Notes: generated from the sequence alone by a model not told the origin. DNA of 64,000 bases from Acrocarpospora corrugata (GCF_009687845.1 NZ_BLAD01000051.1:1-64000), one strand, 5' to 3'. Shown: positions 16,390 to 28,409, counted from the stretch's first letter. Numbers and translations are program-made.

Positions 16390-16869
16390 TCAGTCCCCCG
16401 CGCGGGTGGCGCCATCGGGCCAGAGAATCTTCACGGGGATGGCCCGGCGTAGCGCCGCGTCCACGACCTCGGCGGTCCCGCCCGGCCCCCGGGCCGGTCC
16501 GCCGTCCCAGACGGCCACCAGCACGTCGGCGCTCGCCAGCATCACTTCGTTGGCCGCCGCGTAGACGGCCGGGGTGGGCGCGTCATGGGTGAGGCAGCGT
16601 ACCGGATCCGCCTGATCCAGAAGTCCCTCGAACCGTTCGCGTTCCTCGGAAGGGAGCACGGATCCGTAGCCGCGGACCGGGAGGATGGCCTCCAGCCTTC
16701 CGCCCAGGCTCAGGACCGTCTCGGCGAAGATCTGATCTGCCCCCGGCGCCAGGCAGGAGATTCCCACCACGGCGGTTCCGTGGGGCGTGAGCAGACCTTC
16801 CATCGCAGCCCGGACCAGATCCTCGGTCTCGGGGGTCAGGTCCCGGTGCCCGGTGACCGCTACCCGCAT
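16390..16869 (-). CDS. Stand-alone SLOG/LOG-like nucleotide-binding protein
   Basis: 159 residues with a Rossmann-like layout: strand plus loop RVAVTGHRDL at the N-terminus, GISCLAPGADQIFAE, VLVAVWDGGPA and GPGGTAEVVDAAL. This is the pattern of SLOG (SMF/DprA-LOG) domains, which bind nucleotides or nucleotide-derived ligands. There is no fused effector. ATG 16869 has GGTGGAG just upstream; the in-frame GTG at 16884 is less likely. It starts 24 nt after the stop of the M20 peptidase, so the two may be co-transcribed, and it lies 310 nt upstream of fxsA on the same strand. In Thoeris a SLOG domain senses a TIR-made nucleotide, which makes the neighbourhood with FxsC worth noting; any link here is inference. 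Confidence 0.65.
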   Translation of the reverse strand: MRVAVTGHRDLTPETEDLVRAAMEGLLTPHGTAVVGISCLAPGADQIFAETVLSLGGRLEAILPVRGYGSVLPSEERERFEGLLDQADPVRCLTHDAPTPAVYAAANEVMLASADVLVAVWDGGPARGPGGTAEVVDAALRRAIPVKILWPDGATRAGD

Positions 16870-16893
16870 GGTCTCCACCTTCACCGCGTCGGT

Positions 16894-18159
16894 TTAGCCG
16901 CCAACGAGATGGTTCAGCACCCGTACGCCGAAGTCGAGGCCCGCGACGGGTACACGTTCGTCCACGCCGTGGAACATGCCGAAGTAGTCGAGTTCCGGGG
17001 GTAGCAGGAGCGGGGTGAATCCGTAGCCTCGGATGCCGATGCGGGCGAAGGACTTCGCGTCGGTTCCGCCGGTCATCACGTAGGGGACCGGGTGCGCCGC
17101 CGGGTCCTCGCGGCGGAGGGCGGCGCACATGTCGTCGAAGAGGCCGTGGACGGGGGCCGTGGGGGCCTCCTCCAGGTTGAGGAACTCGCGGGTGATCTTC
17201 GGGCCCATCAGGCGGTCGATGGTGTCCAGGAACTCCTGCTGGGAGCCGGGCAGGAAACGGCCGTCCACGTGCGCCTCCGCCTTGCCGGGGATCGAGTTGA
17301 CCTTGTAGCCGGCGTTCAGCATGGTCGGGTTGGCGGAGTTGCGGATCACGCCCTTGAACAGGGCCGCCGCGGACGGGGGGAGGCGGCGCAGTTCGGCGTC
17401 GAGGGCGTCGAGGTCGATGGGGGTGCCGAGGGCGGTCCCGAGGCCCTGGATGAGGGTGGCGACCGGCGGGGTGAGGTGGATCGGCCAGGTGTAGTCGGCC
17501 AGCCGGGTCAGGGCGCGGGCCAGTTCGGCGACCGGGTTGTCGACGGGGGGTTTGGAGCCGTGGCCGGGTACGCCGCGGGCGGTGAGCTTCATCCACGCCG
17601 TGCCGCGTTCGGCGACGGCCACCGGGTAGATCCGGGCGCCCTCCGCGGTGACCGTGAACCCGCCCGATTCGCTGATGGCCTCGGTGCAGCCGTCGAAGAG
17701 GTCGCGGTGGTTCTCCGCGACGTAGCGGGAGCCGTACGCGCCGGTGGACTCCTCGTCGGCGAGGAAGGCGAGGACGAGGTCGCGGCGGGGGCGGACGCCG
17801 CGGCGGGCCAGGTCGCGGACCAGGGCGAGGGTCATCGCCAGGCTGCCCTTCATGTCGACCGCGCCCCGGCCGTGCACGCTGCCGTCGGCGATGTCGCCGG
17901 AGAACGGGTGGCGTTTCCATTCGTCCGGGTCGGCGGGGACGACGTCGAGGTGGCCGTGGATCAGAAGGGCGGCGGGGGAGTCGCCGGGGATCCTGGCGAT
18001 CACATTGGTCCGGCGGGGGGCCGATTCCAGCACGATTGGTTCGACGCCGACCTCGGCCAGCAGGTCGGCCACGTACTCGGCGGCGGGGCGTTCGCCCGGG
18101 CCGGGGTTGGTGGTGTCGAAACGGATCAGCTGGGCGCAGATCTCGGCTACCTCGGTCAT
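16894..18159 (-). CDS. M20-family metallopeptidase/acylase
   Basis: 421 residues, cytosolic. M20 signatures in order: the metal site IHGHLDVVP (His, Asp), GAVDMKGS (bridging Asp), and ADEESTG (catalytic Glu-Glu), with a dimerisation domain in the middle (GHGSKPPVDNP) and a late TGGTDAKSFA. Members hydrolyse peptide or N-acyl-amino-acid bonds with two zinc ions (ArgE, DapE, Acy1 and carboxypeptidase relatives). The exact substrate cannot be decided. ATG 18159 is preceded by GATGAGG. The SLOG gene follows after 24 nt. Confidence 0.92.
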   Translation of the reverse strand: MTEVAEICAQLIRFDTTNPGPGERPAAEYVADLLAEVGVEPIVLESAPRRTNVIARIPGDSPAALLIHGHLDVVPADPDEWKRHPFSGDIADGSVHGRGAVDMKGSLAMTLALVRDLARRGVRPRRDLVLAFLADEESTGAYGSRYVAENHRDLFDGCTEAISESGGFTVTAEGARIYPVAVAERGTAWMKLTARGVPGHGSKPPVDNPVAELARALTRLADYTWPIHLTPPVATLIQGLGTALGTPIDLDALDAELRRLPPSAAALFKGVIRNSANPTMLNAGYKVNSIPGKAEAHVDGRFLPGSQQEFLDTIDRLMGPKITREFLNLEEAPTAPVHGLFDDMCAALRREDPAAHPVPYVMTGGTDAKSFARIGIRGYGFTPLLLPPELDYFGMFHGVDERVPVAGLDFGVRVLNHLVGG

Positions 18160-19348
18160 CGGTCCTCATCCGGGAGTGGGGGCAGTTCGATCTCCAATCG
18201 TGTCGGATCGAGGCCGGAAGATGGCTGACGAATGGTCCTGCCGGTGTGGCTCATCACGTTTTAGGTAGGGGTGTACTCATGTGTCGGCAGCCGGTCCGGG
18301 CCAGGCTGCCGCCATGGCAGACAATCTGCTCGTATACGTCCCGGGGTTGGACGGCGACCCGTCGCCATGCGACCGGCTGGCCGCGGGGCTGGGGGAGTCG
18401 TGGCGGGCCGAGGTGTCCCCGATCCAGGTCCGGCCCTGGAGTAACCGGGCCGCGGGTGAGCTGGCCAGGGAACTGAGCGAATGGATCGCGCGCGTCTGGT
18501 GGGAGATGGGCGGGCTCGGGCGTGTCGTCCTGGTGGGGCACAGTGCCGGCGGGCTGCTGATCCGGCACGCGTACCTGATCGCGCATGGTGACGAGGACAG
18601 CAGGCAGGCGCGGGCCTGGGCCCGGCGGGTGAGCAGGATCGTGCTGCTGGCCGCGCCCAACCGGGGGTTCGACGCGCGGCGATGGTCGGTCACCGGGCGG
18701 ACGCTCTCGGAGCTGCGGCGCGGCGCGCCGTACCTGACGGATCTGCGGCTGCGCTGGCTGGACCATTTCGACCGGGGGGAGCGGACCCAGGTCGTGCAGC
18801 TGCTCGGCACCCGCGACCCGCTGGTCACCCGGGACGACAGCCTGGACGTCGAGCAGTTCCCCGGCGGACGGCACGTCACCGTCCCCGGCGCCGGCCACGA
18901 CACGCTGACCGGCGCCCACCGGCTGATCTGGGCGGCGGTGGCCGGGCCGTTCCGGGCGACCACGCCGATCCTGGCGGTCGAACCCCGGACGGTGGTGTTC
19001 CTGACCCGCTCCCGGGACCGGAACTGGCACGCCCTGCGGCGGGCCCTGGCCGGGCGCGCGGAGGTCAGGACCGTGGCGGCGCACGGATTCCTCGACGAGT
19101 ACGGCCAGGCCTACGCGCGGCACCGGCACGGCGGCATGCACTTCGCGGGGCACGGCCGGGGCGCGCGGATGCTCGGCCAGGCCCTCGCGGAGGTGCCCGC
19201 CATGCTGTTCGGGAACGTCTACCTGGCCGAATCCACGCTGCCGGCCGGTTTTCCGTGGAGCCGGGCCATCGACAGGGAGCAGGCCGGGCGGATCCGCGAC
19301 GACGGCGAGCTGACCGGTGGCCAGGTCGCCGGCGTCGCGGACTATCTG

Positions 19349-20464
<1,116 letters not shown>

Positions 20465-20633
20465 ACCCTCATGATCCTCACCTGGGACGATGATTGTCGA
20501 CGCATTTTCCGCCTAAGGCCGGGAGCACGTGTAACCTCCTCGAAACTCTGGCACACCGGGTGTGAAATTGGGCTGGCATAGGAGTGGGGAGTAGCCGTAA
20601 CCGGAACATCGACCTGGCCACTTTGGAGGATAA

Positions 20634-21755
20634 GTGGGGATCGATCCGTTCGTGTTGTGGGGAACTCCGCCGGAATCGCCCGGTGGAGCGGGGCCGCTCG
20701 CCGGGGTCCGGCTGGCCGTCAAGGACGTCTTCGACGTCGCCGGCACGCCCACCGGCGCGGGGCATCCGCGCTGGCTGGAGAGACAGGAACCGGCCGCGGC
20801 TGACGCGGCGGCGGTGGCCAGGCTGCGGGCGGCGGGAGCCGTGCTGGCGGGGAAGACGCACACCGACGAGCTGGCCTACAGCCTGGGCGGGACGAACGCG
20901 CACTACGGCGCGCCCGATAATCCGGCCGCTCCCGGGCATGTCTGCGGCGGGTCGTCCAGCGGCTCCGCGGCGGCGGTCGCCGCCGGGCGCGCCGATCTCG
21001 GGCTGGGCACCGACACCGCAGGCTCCATCCGGGTGCCGGCCTCCTACACCGGCCTGTACGGCTTCCGCCCCACCCACGCCCGCGCCCCACGCGAAGGCAT
21101 GCTCCCGCTCGCCCCCGCCTTCGACGTCCCCGGCCTGCTCACCCGCGACCTCACCCTGCTCCGCGCGGCGGCCGGCGCGCTCCTGGACGGCGAGGGCGGC
21201 GGCCGGGCCACCCGGCTCTGCGTGCCCCCCGACCTGTGGTCCGACCTGTCCCCCCGGGTCGGCGCGGCCCTCGCGCCCGCCATCGCCCGGCTGGGCCTCC
21301 CGGTGCACCGCACCCCGCTCGGCCACGACGTCACCGACGCGTTCGCGATCGCGCAGGCGGCCCAGGCGTGGCAGAGCCACGGCGACTGGATCATCAGGGA
21401 ACGCCCGGAGTTCGGCCCCGGCGTCGCCGCCAGGTTCGCGCGGGCGGAGTCGCTCACCGGCGAGGAGGTCGCCCTCGCCCGCAAGGCGCTGGACGAGGCG
21501 GCCGACCGGCTCCGGGTGCTGCTCGGCGACGGCGGCGTGCTCGTGCTGCCCACCGCGCCCGGCGTGGCCCCCGCGTTCGGCCGCCCGGAGAACCGGCGGC
21601 CGGCGACCCTGCGGCTGACCTGCCTGGCCCCGCTCTCCGGCACCCCCGCGCTCAGCCTGCCCGCCGGGCTGCTGGACGGGCGGCCGCTCGGCCTGACCCT
21701 GATGGTCGCCCGGGGGTGCGACGAGGTGCTCTTCGACCTGGCGGCCCGCGTCTAG
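20634..21755 (+). CDS. Amidase-signature family protein
   Basis: 373 residues, cytosolic. The Ser-cisSer-Lys triad is visible: Lys in LAVKDVFDV, cis-Ser in CGGSSSGSAAAVAAG, and the nucleophile Ser in TDTAGSIRVPAS. At 373 residues it is shorter than GatA or typical amidases (450-500), closer to the AtzF/plant AMI1-like size range. The substrate is unknown; hydrolysis of a small amide is expected. GTG 20634 follows GGAGGATAA. mtnA begins 11 nt after the stop, so the two probably form an operon. Confidence 0.9.
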   Translation: MGIDPFVLWGTPPESPGGAGPLAGVRLAVKDVFDVAGTPTGAGHPRWLERQEPAAADAAAVARLRAAGAVLAGKTHTDELAYSLGGTNAHYGAPDNPAAPGHVCGGSSSGSAAAVAAGRADLGLGTDTAGSIRVPASYTGLYGFRPTHARAPREGMLPLAPAFDVPGLLTRDLTLLRAAAGALLDGEGGGRATRLCVPPDLWSDLSPRVGAALAPAIARLGLPVHRTPLGHDVTDAFAIAQAAQAWQSHGDWIIRERPEFGPGVAARFARAESLTGEEVALARKALDEAADRLRVLLGDGGVLVLPTAPGVAPAFGRPENRRPATLRLTCLAPLSGTPALSLPAGLLDGRPLGLTLMVARGCDEVLFDLAARV

Positions 21756-21766
21756 GCTGACCAGAT

Positions 21767-22720
21767 ATGAGAACGATTGACTGGATCGACGAGGCGATCG
21801 TGCTCGTCGACCAGACCCGGTTGCCCGGCGATCTGACGTACCTGCGGATCACCACCGTCGCGGAGCTGATCGACGCGATCAAGCGGCTGGCGGTCCGGGG
21901 CGCGCCGGCGCTCGGCGTCGCGGGCGCGCTGGGGGTCGCGCTCGCGGCGCGGACCGGCGAGCCGATCGGGCCGCTCCGGGAGGCCCGGCCGACGGCCGTC
22001 AACCTGGCGTGGGGGGTCGACCAGGCGGCGGCGGCCCCCGACCCGCTGGCCAGGGCGCTGCGGATCAGGGACGAGGACATCGCGGCCTGCCTGGCCATGG
22101 GCGTGCTCGGCGCGGACCTGCTGGCCGGCCACGGCGCCACCCGGGTGATGACGGTCTGCAACACCGGCGGCCTGGCCGCGGTGGAACGCGGCACCGCGCT
22201 CGGCGTCATCCAGACCATGCACGAGCGCGGCACGCTCCGCGAGGCGCTCGCCCTGGAGACCAGGCCGCTGCTGCAGGGCGCCAGGCTGACCGCCTGGGAA
22301 CTGGCCAGGATGGGCGCGCCGCACCGCCTGATCGTCGACTCGGCCGGGCCCTTCCTGCTGGCCAGGGGCGCGGCCGACGCCGTGCTCATCGGCGCGGACC
22401 GGATCGCCGCCAACGGCGACACCGCCAACAAGATCGGCTCGTACGCCCTCGCCCTGGGCGCCCGCAGAGCCGGGGTGCCGTTCCTGGTCATCGCCCCCGA
22501 GACCACGATCGACCTGGCCACCCCCGGCGGCGACGTGATCACCATCGAGGACCGCGGCCCCGCCGAGGTCCTCTCCATCGGCGGCGTACGGCTCGCGCCC
22601 GAGGGCGCCGGCGCGCTCAACCCGGCCTTCGACGTCACCCCCGCCGACCTGATCACCGCCATCGTCACCGACCGCCGGGTGATTCGCCTGGATCGCGGCG
22701 AGACGCCGGATCACGCATAG
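21767..22720 (+). CDS. mtnA: S-methyl-5-thioribose-1-phosphate isomerase
   Basis: 317 residues, MtnA/eIF2B-alpha-like fold. Diagnostic stretches are RGAPALGVAGALGVAL near the N-terminus, VMTVCNTGGLA (catalytic Cys region), and LIGADRIAANGDTANKIG (catalytic Asp region). It isomerises methylthioribose-1-phosphate to methylthioribulose-1-phosphate in methionine salvage, or acts on 5-deoxyribose-1-phosphate. No other methionine-salvage gene lies in the window. ATG 21767 lies 11 nt after the amidase stop. Confidence 0.92.
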   Translation: MRTIDWIDEAIVLVDQTRLPGDLTYLRITTVAELIDAIKRLAVRGAPALGVAGALGVALAARTGEPIGPLREARPTAVNLAWGVDQAAAAPDPLARALRIRDEDIAACLAMGVLGADLLAGHGATRVMTVCNTGGLAAVERGTALGVIQTMHERGTLREALALETRPLLQGARLTAWELARMGAPHRLIVDSAGPFLLARGAADAVLIGADRIAANGDTANKIGSYALALGARRAGVPFLVIAPETTIDLATPGGDVITIEDRGPAEVLSIGGVRLAPEGAGALNPAFDVTPADLITAIVTDRRVIRLDRGETPDHA

Positions 22721-22803
22721 TCGATGCCGATTCGGGCATTCGGGCACTGCGGTGGAGCGTTCCCCAATACGCTCGGATATTGACACCAGAACGGGAGATC
22801 TTC

Positions 22804-23574
22804 GTGGCTATCGACCTCGTGACCCGCAGTACCTGGGGCGCGCGAGCCCCGAAGGGCTCCTATTCGCCGCTCAGTTCGACGCGCGGCGTGAAGGTGCACT
22901 ACACGGGCGGGCGAGTGGATCCGGCCATCATCGACGACCACGCCAAATGCGTGGCAATGGTGAAATCAATTCAGGATTTTCACATGGATGGAAATGGCTG
23001 GATTGACATCGGCTACTCGATGGTGGTTTGCCCGCATCGGAAGGTTTTCGTGGGGCGTGGGGCCAAGCACGTGCCCGCCGCCAACGGGGCCGGGCTCAAC
23101 TCCGGTCACTACGCGGTGCTCGGGCTGGTCGGGAACGCCGGGCTGGTGGAGCCCACCGACGAGATCCTGCACGGGATCCTGGACGCGATCGAGTACCTGC
23201 GGGCCGAGGGCGGCGCGGGCCGGGAGATCCAGGGGCACCGGGACGGCTACGCCACCGACTGCCCCGGCGGACCGCTCTACGCCTGGGTGCGGCGCGGCGC
23301 GCCGCGGCCGGGTGGCGGCGACCCGCCGCCGGTGGTCCCCGGCACGCCGAAGTGGCCCGGGCGGCTGCTCAGATTCCCGCCGGTGATGCGCGGGGACGAC
23401 GTCAAGGCCTGGCAGGCCCAGATGAAGCTGATCGGCTTCGAGCTCGACGCGGACGGGGCTTACGGGCAGCGTTCGCGGGACGTCTGCAAGACCTTCCAGC
23501 GGCGAGTAGATCTTCCTGACGACGGCATCGTGGGCCGTCTGACCTGGGAGGCTTCGTTCACGGCTAAGCCGTGA
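22804..23574 (+). CDS. Endolysin-like N-acetylmuramoyl-L-alanine amidase with PG-binding domain
   Basis: 256 residues. The N-terminal part is an Amidase_2/PGRP domain with zinc ligands in VKVHYTGG (His) and GHRDGYATDCPGG (His, Cys). A Pro-rich linker (GGGDPPPVVPGTPKWPG) leads to a PG_binding_1 domain (MRGDDVKAWQ ... DGIVGRLTWEASF). It would cleave the amide between muramic acid and the stem peptide. No signal peptide is visible, as in phage endolysins, yet no holin or phage gene is near. GTG 22804 has ACGGGAG 6-7 nt upstream; longer frames upstream overlap mtnA and are rejected. Confidence 0.9.
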   Translation: MAIDLVTRSTWGARAPKGSYSPLSSTRGVKVHYTGGRVDPAIIDDHAKCVAMVKSIQDFHMDGNGWIDIGYSMVVCPHRKVFVGRGAKHVPAANGAGLNSGHYAVLGLVGNAGLVEPTDEILHGILDAIEYLRAEGGAGREIQGHRDGYATDCPGGPLYAWVRRGAPRPGGGDPPPVVPGTPKWPGRLLRFPPVMRGDDVKAWQAQMKLIGFELDADGAYGQRSRDVCKTFQRRVDLPDDGIVGRLTWEASFTAKP

Positions 23575-23634
23575 CGCGCCGATAGGGGCCCCCAGGGGCG
23601 CGAATGGGGTCTCTGTCGGCTTAGCATCCGGTGC

Positions 23635-25368
23635 ATGACGGTGTCACCACTGGACCTCGCCGCAGAGTTCCCGCCGGGTTCCCGCGAGCGGTGGCGCGAG
23701 CTCGCCCTCGGCGTGCTGCGCAAATCGGGCTTCGAAGGCGATGATCCGGAGGCCGCGCTCTCCTCCGTGACCTACGACGGGATCACCGTCGAGCCCCTGT
23801 ACGACCGGCTTCCCGCCGCGCCCCGGGTGCTGCGCGCCGAGAGCTCCTGGGACGTCAGGCAGCGGCACGCGCACCCGGATCCCGCCGTGACCAGGGAGGC
23901 GATCCAGGCCGACCTGGAGAACGGCGTCACCTCGCTCTGGCTGGACCTGACCTCACTCGACCCGGCCGCGCTGCCGGCCGTGCTCGACGGGGTCTTCCTC
24001 GACCTCGCGCCGGTCGTGCTGGACGCGGGGCCGCGCACCGAGGAGGCGGCCCGGATCTTCCTGGCGATCGCCGCCGGCACCGCGCTGGCGGGCGGCAACC
24101 TGGGCGCGGGCCCGCTCCACCCGGGGCTGCCCGACCTGGTACGGCGCTGCGTCGCCGAACAGCCCGCCGTGCTGGCGGTGACCGTGGACGCGCTGCCGTA
24201 CCACGACGCGGGCGGCGGCGACGCGGCCGAGCTGGGCTGCTCGATCGCGGCCGGCGTGGCCGCGCTGCGCACCCTCACCGACGCCGGGATCTCCGCCGGG
24301 CAGGCGTTCGCGCAACTGGAGTTCCGGTACGCGGCCAGCGCCGACCAGTTCCTCACCATCGCCAAGTTCCGGGCCGCCCGCCGCCTGTGGTCGCGGGTCG
24401 CCGAGGTCTGCGGCGTGCCGGAGGCCGTGCAGCGGCAGCACGCGGTGACCTCGTCGGCGATGATGACCGCCCGCGACCCGTGGGTGAACATGCTGCGCAC
24501 CACGCTGGCCTGCTTCGGCGCGGGCGTCGGCGGCGCGGACGCGGTGACCGTGCAGCCGTTCGACGCCGCGCTCGGCCTGCCCGACGGCTTCGCCCGCCGG
24601 ATCGCCCGCAACACCCAGGCCCTGCTGGTCGAGGAGGCCGGGGTGGCCCGGGTGATCGACCCGGCGGGCGGCTCCTGGTACGTGGAGAACCTCACCGCCG
24701 CCCTCGCCGAACGGGCCTGGACCTGGTTCCAGGAGATCGAGCGGGCGGGCGGCTACGCGGCGGCGCTGGAGACCCTGATCCCCGGGCGCCTGGCCACGGC
24801 GCGGGCGGCGCGGGCGCGGGAAATCGCCCGCAGGAAGAGCCCGGTCACCGGCGTCAGCGAGTTCCCCAACCTGGGCGAGCGCGCCGTCGTCCGCGAACCG
24901 GGACCCGGCTTGCCGGCCTCCCCCGGCCGGGTGCGGTACGCGGCCGAGTACGAGGCGCTCCGCGACCACGCCGACGCCCAGCCGGAGCGCCCGCTGGTGT
25001 TCCTGGCCACCATCGGCCCGGTCGCCGTGCACACCGCGCGCGCCTCGTTCGCGGCCAACCTGTTCGCCGCCGGCGGCATCGCCACCGTCACCAGCGGCCC
25101 CGGCACCGACGCGGCCGCCCTGGCGGAGGCCTTCCGCGACGCGGGCACGCCGGTCGCCTGCCTCTGCTCCAGCGACCGCCTGTACGGCGAGCACGCCGAA
25201 ACCGTCGCGGCCGCGCTCCGCGCCGCGGGGGCGGAGCGGATCTGGCTGGCGGGCAAGGGCGATCACCCCGGCGTGGACGGCAACATCCGGGCCGGCGGCG
25301 ACGCCCTCGACGTGCTGAGAACGACTTTCGCCGACCTGGGCATCGCACCGAAGGGGGACGCCCGATGA
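23635..25368 (+). CDS. mutA: Methylmalonyl-CoA mutase small subunit
   Basis: 577 residues, non-catalytic beta subunit of the adenosylcobalamin-dependent mutase that interconverts succinyl-CoA and methylmalonyl-CoA. It has the mutase barrel ([61 protein letters not shown]) and a C-terminal flavodoxin-like domain without the B12-binding DxHxxG, as expected of the small subunit. The stop overlaps the large-subunit start as ATGA. It opens a three-gene operon feeding propionate metabolism or polyketide extender supply. Confidence 0.96.
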   Translation: MTVSPLDLAAEFPPGSRERWRELALGVLRKSGFEGDDPEAALSSVTYDGITVEPLYDRLPAAPRVLRAESSWDVRQRHAHPDPAVTREAIQADLENGVTSLWLDLTSLDPAALPAVLDGVFLDLAPVVLDAGPRTEEAARIFLAIAAGTALAGGNLGAGPLHPGLPDLVRRCVAEQPAVLAVTVDALPYHDAGGGDAAELGCSIAAGVAALRTLTDAGISAGQAFAQLEFRYAASADQFLTIAKFRAARRLWSRVAEVCGVPEAVQRQHAVTSSAMMTARDPWVNMLRTTLACFGAGVGGADAVTVQPFDAALGLPDGFARRIARNTQALLVEEAGVARVIDPAGGSWYVENLTAALAERAWTWFQEIERAGGYAAALETLIPGRLATARAARAREIARRKSPVTGVSEFPNLGERAVVREPGPGLPASPGRVRYAAEYEALRDHADAQPERPLVFLATIGPVAVHTARASFAANLFAAGGIATVTSGPGTDAAALAEAFRDAGTPVACLCSSDRLYGEHAETVAAALRAAGAERIWLAGKGDHPGVDGNIRAGGDALDVLRTTFADLGIAPKGDAR

Positions 25369-27473
25369 GCATTCCCAATTTCTCCGAAATCGGGCTCGGA
25401 ATCGGGAAGGACCGCGTGGCCGTCCCAAGCGCCGAACCGTGGGACACCCCCGAGGGCATCGCCGTGAAACCCCTCTACGACGCCGGCGACCTCCCCGGCT
25501 ACCTGCCGACCTATCCGGGGCTGGCGCCGTTCCTGCGCGGGCCGTACCCGACCATGTACGTCAACCAGCCCTGGACCATCCGCCAGTACGCCGGATTCTC
25601 CACCGCCGCGGAGTCCAACGCCTTCTACCGCCGCAACCTGGCCGCCGGGCAGAAGGGCCTGTCGGTCGCCTTCGACCTGGCCACCCACCGCGGCTACGAC
25701 TCCGACCACCCGAGGGTGGCCGGCGACGTCGGCATGGCGGGCGTGGCCATCGACTCCATCTACGACATGCGCCAGCTCTTCGACGGCATCCCGCTGGACC
25801 GCATGTCCGTCTCGATGACCATGAACGGCGCCGTTCTGCCCATCCTGGCCCTGTTCATCGTGGCCGCCGAGGAGCAGGGCGTCGCGCCGGAGCAGCTGCA
25901 GGGGACCATCCAGAACGACATCCTCAAGGAGTTCATGGTCCGCAACACCTACATCTACCCGCCCGGCCCGTCGATGCGGATCATCTCCGACATCTTCGAG
26001 TACAGCGCCGCCCGGATGCCCAAGTTCAACTCGATCTCCATCTCCGGGTACCACATCCAGGAGGCCGGGGCCACACTCGACCTGGAGCTCGCCTACACCC
26101 TCGCCGACGGCGTCGAATACCTGCGGGCGGGCGTCGCCGCGGGCATGGACGTGGACGCGTTCGCGCCCCGCCTGTCGTTCTTCTGGTGCATCGGCATGAA
26201 CTTCTTCATGGAGGTCGCCAAGCTGCGCGCGGCCCGGCTGCTCTGGGCCGAGCTGGTCCGCGGCTTCGGCGCCCGCAACCCGAAGTCGCTGTCGCTGCGC
26301 ACCCACTCGCAGACCTCCGGCTGGTCGCTGACCGCCCAGGACGTCTTCAACAACGTGGTACGCACCTGCGTGGAGGCGATGGCCGCAACCCAGGGCCACA
26401 CCCAGTCGCTGCACACCAACGCGCTGGACGAGGCGCTCGCGCTGCCCACCGACTTCTCCGCCAGGATCGCCCGCAACACCCAGCTGCTGCTCCAGCAGGA
26501 GTCCGGCACCACCCGGGTGATCGACCCGTGGGGCGGCTCCTACTACGTCGAACGCCTCACCGCCGAGCTGGCCGAGCGCGCCTGGGCGCACATCAGGGAG
26601 GTCGAGGAGTTCGGCGGGATGGCCCGCGCCATCGACAAGGGCCTGCCCAAGCTGCGGATCGAGGAGGCGGCGGCCCGCACCCAGGCCAGGATCGACTCCG
26701 GCCGCCAGCCGGTGATCGGCGTGAACCGTTACCGGCCGGAGGCGGACGAGCCGATCGAGGTGCTCAAGGTGGACAACACCTCGGTCCGCGACCAGCAGCT
26801 GGCCAAGCTGCGCCGCCTGCGTGAGGAGCGCTCGCCCGACCGGGTCGCCGCCGCCCTGGAGGCCCTCGGCAAGGGCGCCGCGGGGAACGGCAACCTGCTG
26901 GAGCTGGCGGTCGAGGCGGCCAGGGCGATGGCCACCGTGGGGGAGATCTCGGACGCGCTGGAGAAGGTGTTCGGCCGGCACGAGGCGCAGATTCGCACCA
27001 TCACCGGCGTCTACCGGGAGGAGGCGGGGTCCGGCATGGACGAGGTGCGCGCCGCCTGCGACGCGTTCGCCGGGGCGGAGGGCCGCCGCCCCCGCATCCT
27101 GGTCGCCAAGATGGGCCAGGACGGCCACGACCGCGGCCAGAAGGTGATCGCCACCGGCTTCGCCGACCTCGGCTTCGACGTGGACGTCGGCCCGCTGTTC
27201 CAGACGCCGGAGGAGGTCGCCAGGCAGGCGGTCGAGGCCGACGTGCACATCGTCGGCGTCTCCTCGCTCGCGGCCGGGCACCTCACCCTGGTGCCGGCCC
27301 TGAAGAAGGCCCTGGACGAGCTCGGCGCGGGCGACATCATGATCGCCGTCGGCGGCGTGATCCCGCCAGGCGACTTCGACGAGCTCCGCGCCGCCGGCGC
27401 CGCCGCGATCTTCCCGCCCGGCACGGTCATCGCGGAGGCAGCCCTGGACCTGCTGCGACAGCTGCGCGGATGA
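25365..27473 (+). CDS. mutB: Methylmalonyl-CoA mutase large subunit
   Basis: 702 residues, catalytic alpha subunit. The barrel carries [48 protein letters not shown] and [16 protein letters not shown]. The C-terminal domain has the cobalamin-binding DGHDRG (DxHxxG, His588), then SSLAAGH and GGVIPPGDF. It is translationally coupled to the small subunit (ATGA at 25365-25368) and to meaB (ATGA at 27470-27473). Confidence 0.97.
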   Translation: MSIPNFSEIGLGIGKDRVAVPSAEPWDTPEGIAVKPLYDAGDLPGYLPTYPGLAPFLRGPYPTMYVNQPWTIRQYAGFSTAAESNAFYRRNLAAGQKGLSVAFDLATHRGYDSDHPRVAGDVGMAGVAIDSIYDMRQLFDGIPLDRMSVSMTMNGAVLPILALFIVAAEEQGVAPEQLQGTIQNDILKEFMVRNTYIYPPGPSMRIISDIFEYSAARMPKFNSISISGYHIQEAGATLDLELAYTLADGVEYLRAGVAAGMDVDAFAPRLSFFWCIGMNFFMEVAKLRAARLLWAELVRGFGARNPKSLSLRTHSQTSGWSLTAQDVFNNVVRTCVEAMAATQGHTQSLHTNALDEALALPTDFSARIARNTQLLLQQESGTTRVIDPWGGSYYVERLTAELAERAWAHIREVEEFGGMARAIDKGLPKLRIEEAAARTQARIDSGRQPVIGVNRYRPEADEPIEVLKVDNTSVRDQQLAKLRRLREERSPDRVAAALEALGKGAAGNGNLLELAVEAARAMATVGEISDALEKVFGRHEAQIRTITGVYREEAGSGMDEVRAACDAFAGAEGRRPRILVAKMGQDGHDRGQKVIATGFADLGFDVDVGPLFQTPEEVARQAVEADVHIVGVSSLAAGHLTLVPALKKALDELGAGDIMIAVGGVIPPGDFDELRAAGAAAIFPPGTVIAEAALDLLRQLRG

Positions 27474-28408
27474 GCTGGCGGGAATACGCGGAGGGCGTGC
27501 TGTCCGGCTCCCGCCGGGGCATCGCGCGGGCCATCACCCTGGTCGAGTCCACCCGGCCCGACCACCGGGAGCTGGCCCAGCAGCTCCTGGCCGAGCTGAC
27601 CCCGTACGCCGGGAAGGCGCGCAGGGTCGGCGTCAGCGGCGTGCCCGGCGTCGGCAAGTCCACCTTCATCGAAGCGCTGGGCACCCACCTCACCGGCCTG
27701 GAAAATCAGGTCGCGGTGCTCGCGGTCGATCCTTCGTCGACCCGCTCCGGCGGCAGCATTCTGGGCGACAAGACGCGGATGGCCCGCCTCTCGGTCGACC
27801 CCAGGGCGTTCATCCGCCCGTCCCCGACGGCGGGCACCCTCGGCGGCGTCGCCAAGGCCACCCGCGAGGCGATGGTGGTGGTGGAGGCGGCCGGTTACGA
27901 CACCGTCCTGGTGGAGACCGTCGGCGTCGGCCAGTCCGAGACCGCCGTCGCCGAGATGGTGGACACTTTCCTGCTGCTCACCCTGGCCCGCACGGGCGAT
28001 CAGCTCCAGGGCATCAAGAAAGGGGTGCTCGAACTCGCCGACGTGATCGCCGTGAACAAGGCCGACGGCGACCACGAGCTCTCCGCCAGCCGGGCCGCCC
28101 GCGAACTCGGCGGCGCGCTGCGGCTGATCCGCTCGGAAACCCCCGTGCTCACCTGCAGCGGCCTCACCGGCGCGGGCCTGCAGGATCTGTGGGCGCACGT
28201 GCTGCGCCATCAGGAGAACACCGACCTGGTCGCGAAACGCCGCCGCCAGGCGGTTGACTGGACCTGGGCGATGGTCCGCGAACGGGTGCTCGCCGACCTC
28301 GGGGACCGCACCCGCGCGCAGGCCGCGCGGATCGAGGCTCAGGTCCTGGACGGCACCCTGACCCCCGCCCAGGCCGCCGACCTCCTCTACGGCATGAATA
28401 CGGCCTGA
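27470..28408 (+). CDS. meaB: MeaB-type G3E GTPase, methylmalonyl-CoA mutase chaperone
   Basis: 312 residues. GTPase motifs: Walker [39 protein letters not shown] (switch) and NKADGD (G4). MeaB protects and reloads methylmalonyl-CoA mutase with its cobalamin cofactor, and its coupling to mutB fits. The stop lies one base from the stop of the convergent TelA-operon membrane gene. Confidence 0.96.
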   Translation: MSWREYAEGVLSGSRRGIARAITLVESTRPDHRELAQQLLAELTPYAGKARRVGVSGVPGVGKSTFIEALGTHLTGLENQVAVLAVDPSSTRSGGSILGDKTRMARLSVDPRAFIRPSPTAGTLGGVAKATREAMVVVEAAGYDTVLVETVGVGQSETAVAEMVDTFLLLTLARTGDQLQGIKKGVLELADVIAVNKADGDHELSASRAARELGGALRLIRSETPVLTCSGLTGAGLQDLWAHVLRHQENTDLVAKRRRQAVDWTWAMVRERVLADLGDRTRAQAARIEAQVLDGTLTPAQAADLLYGMNTA

Positions 28409-28409
28409 G

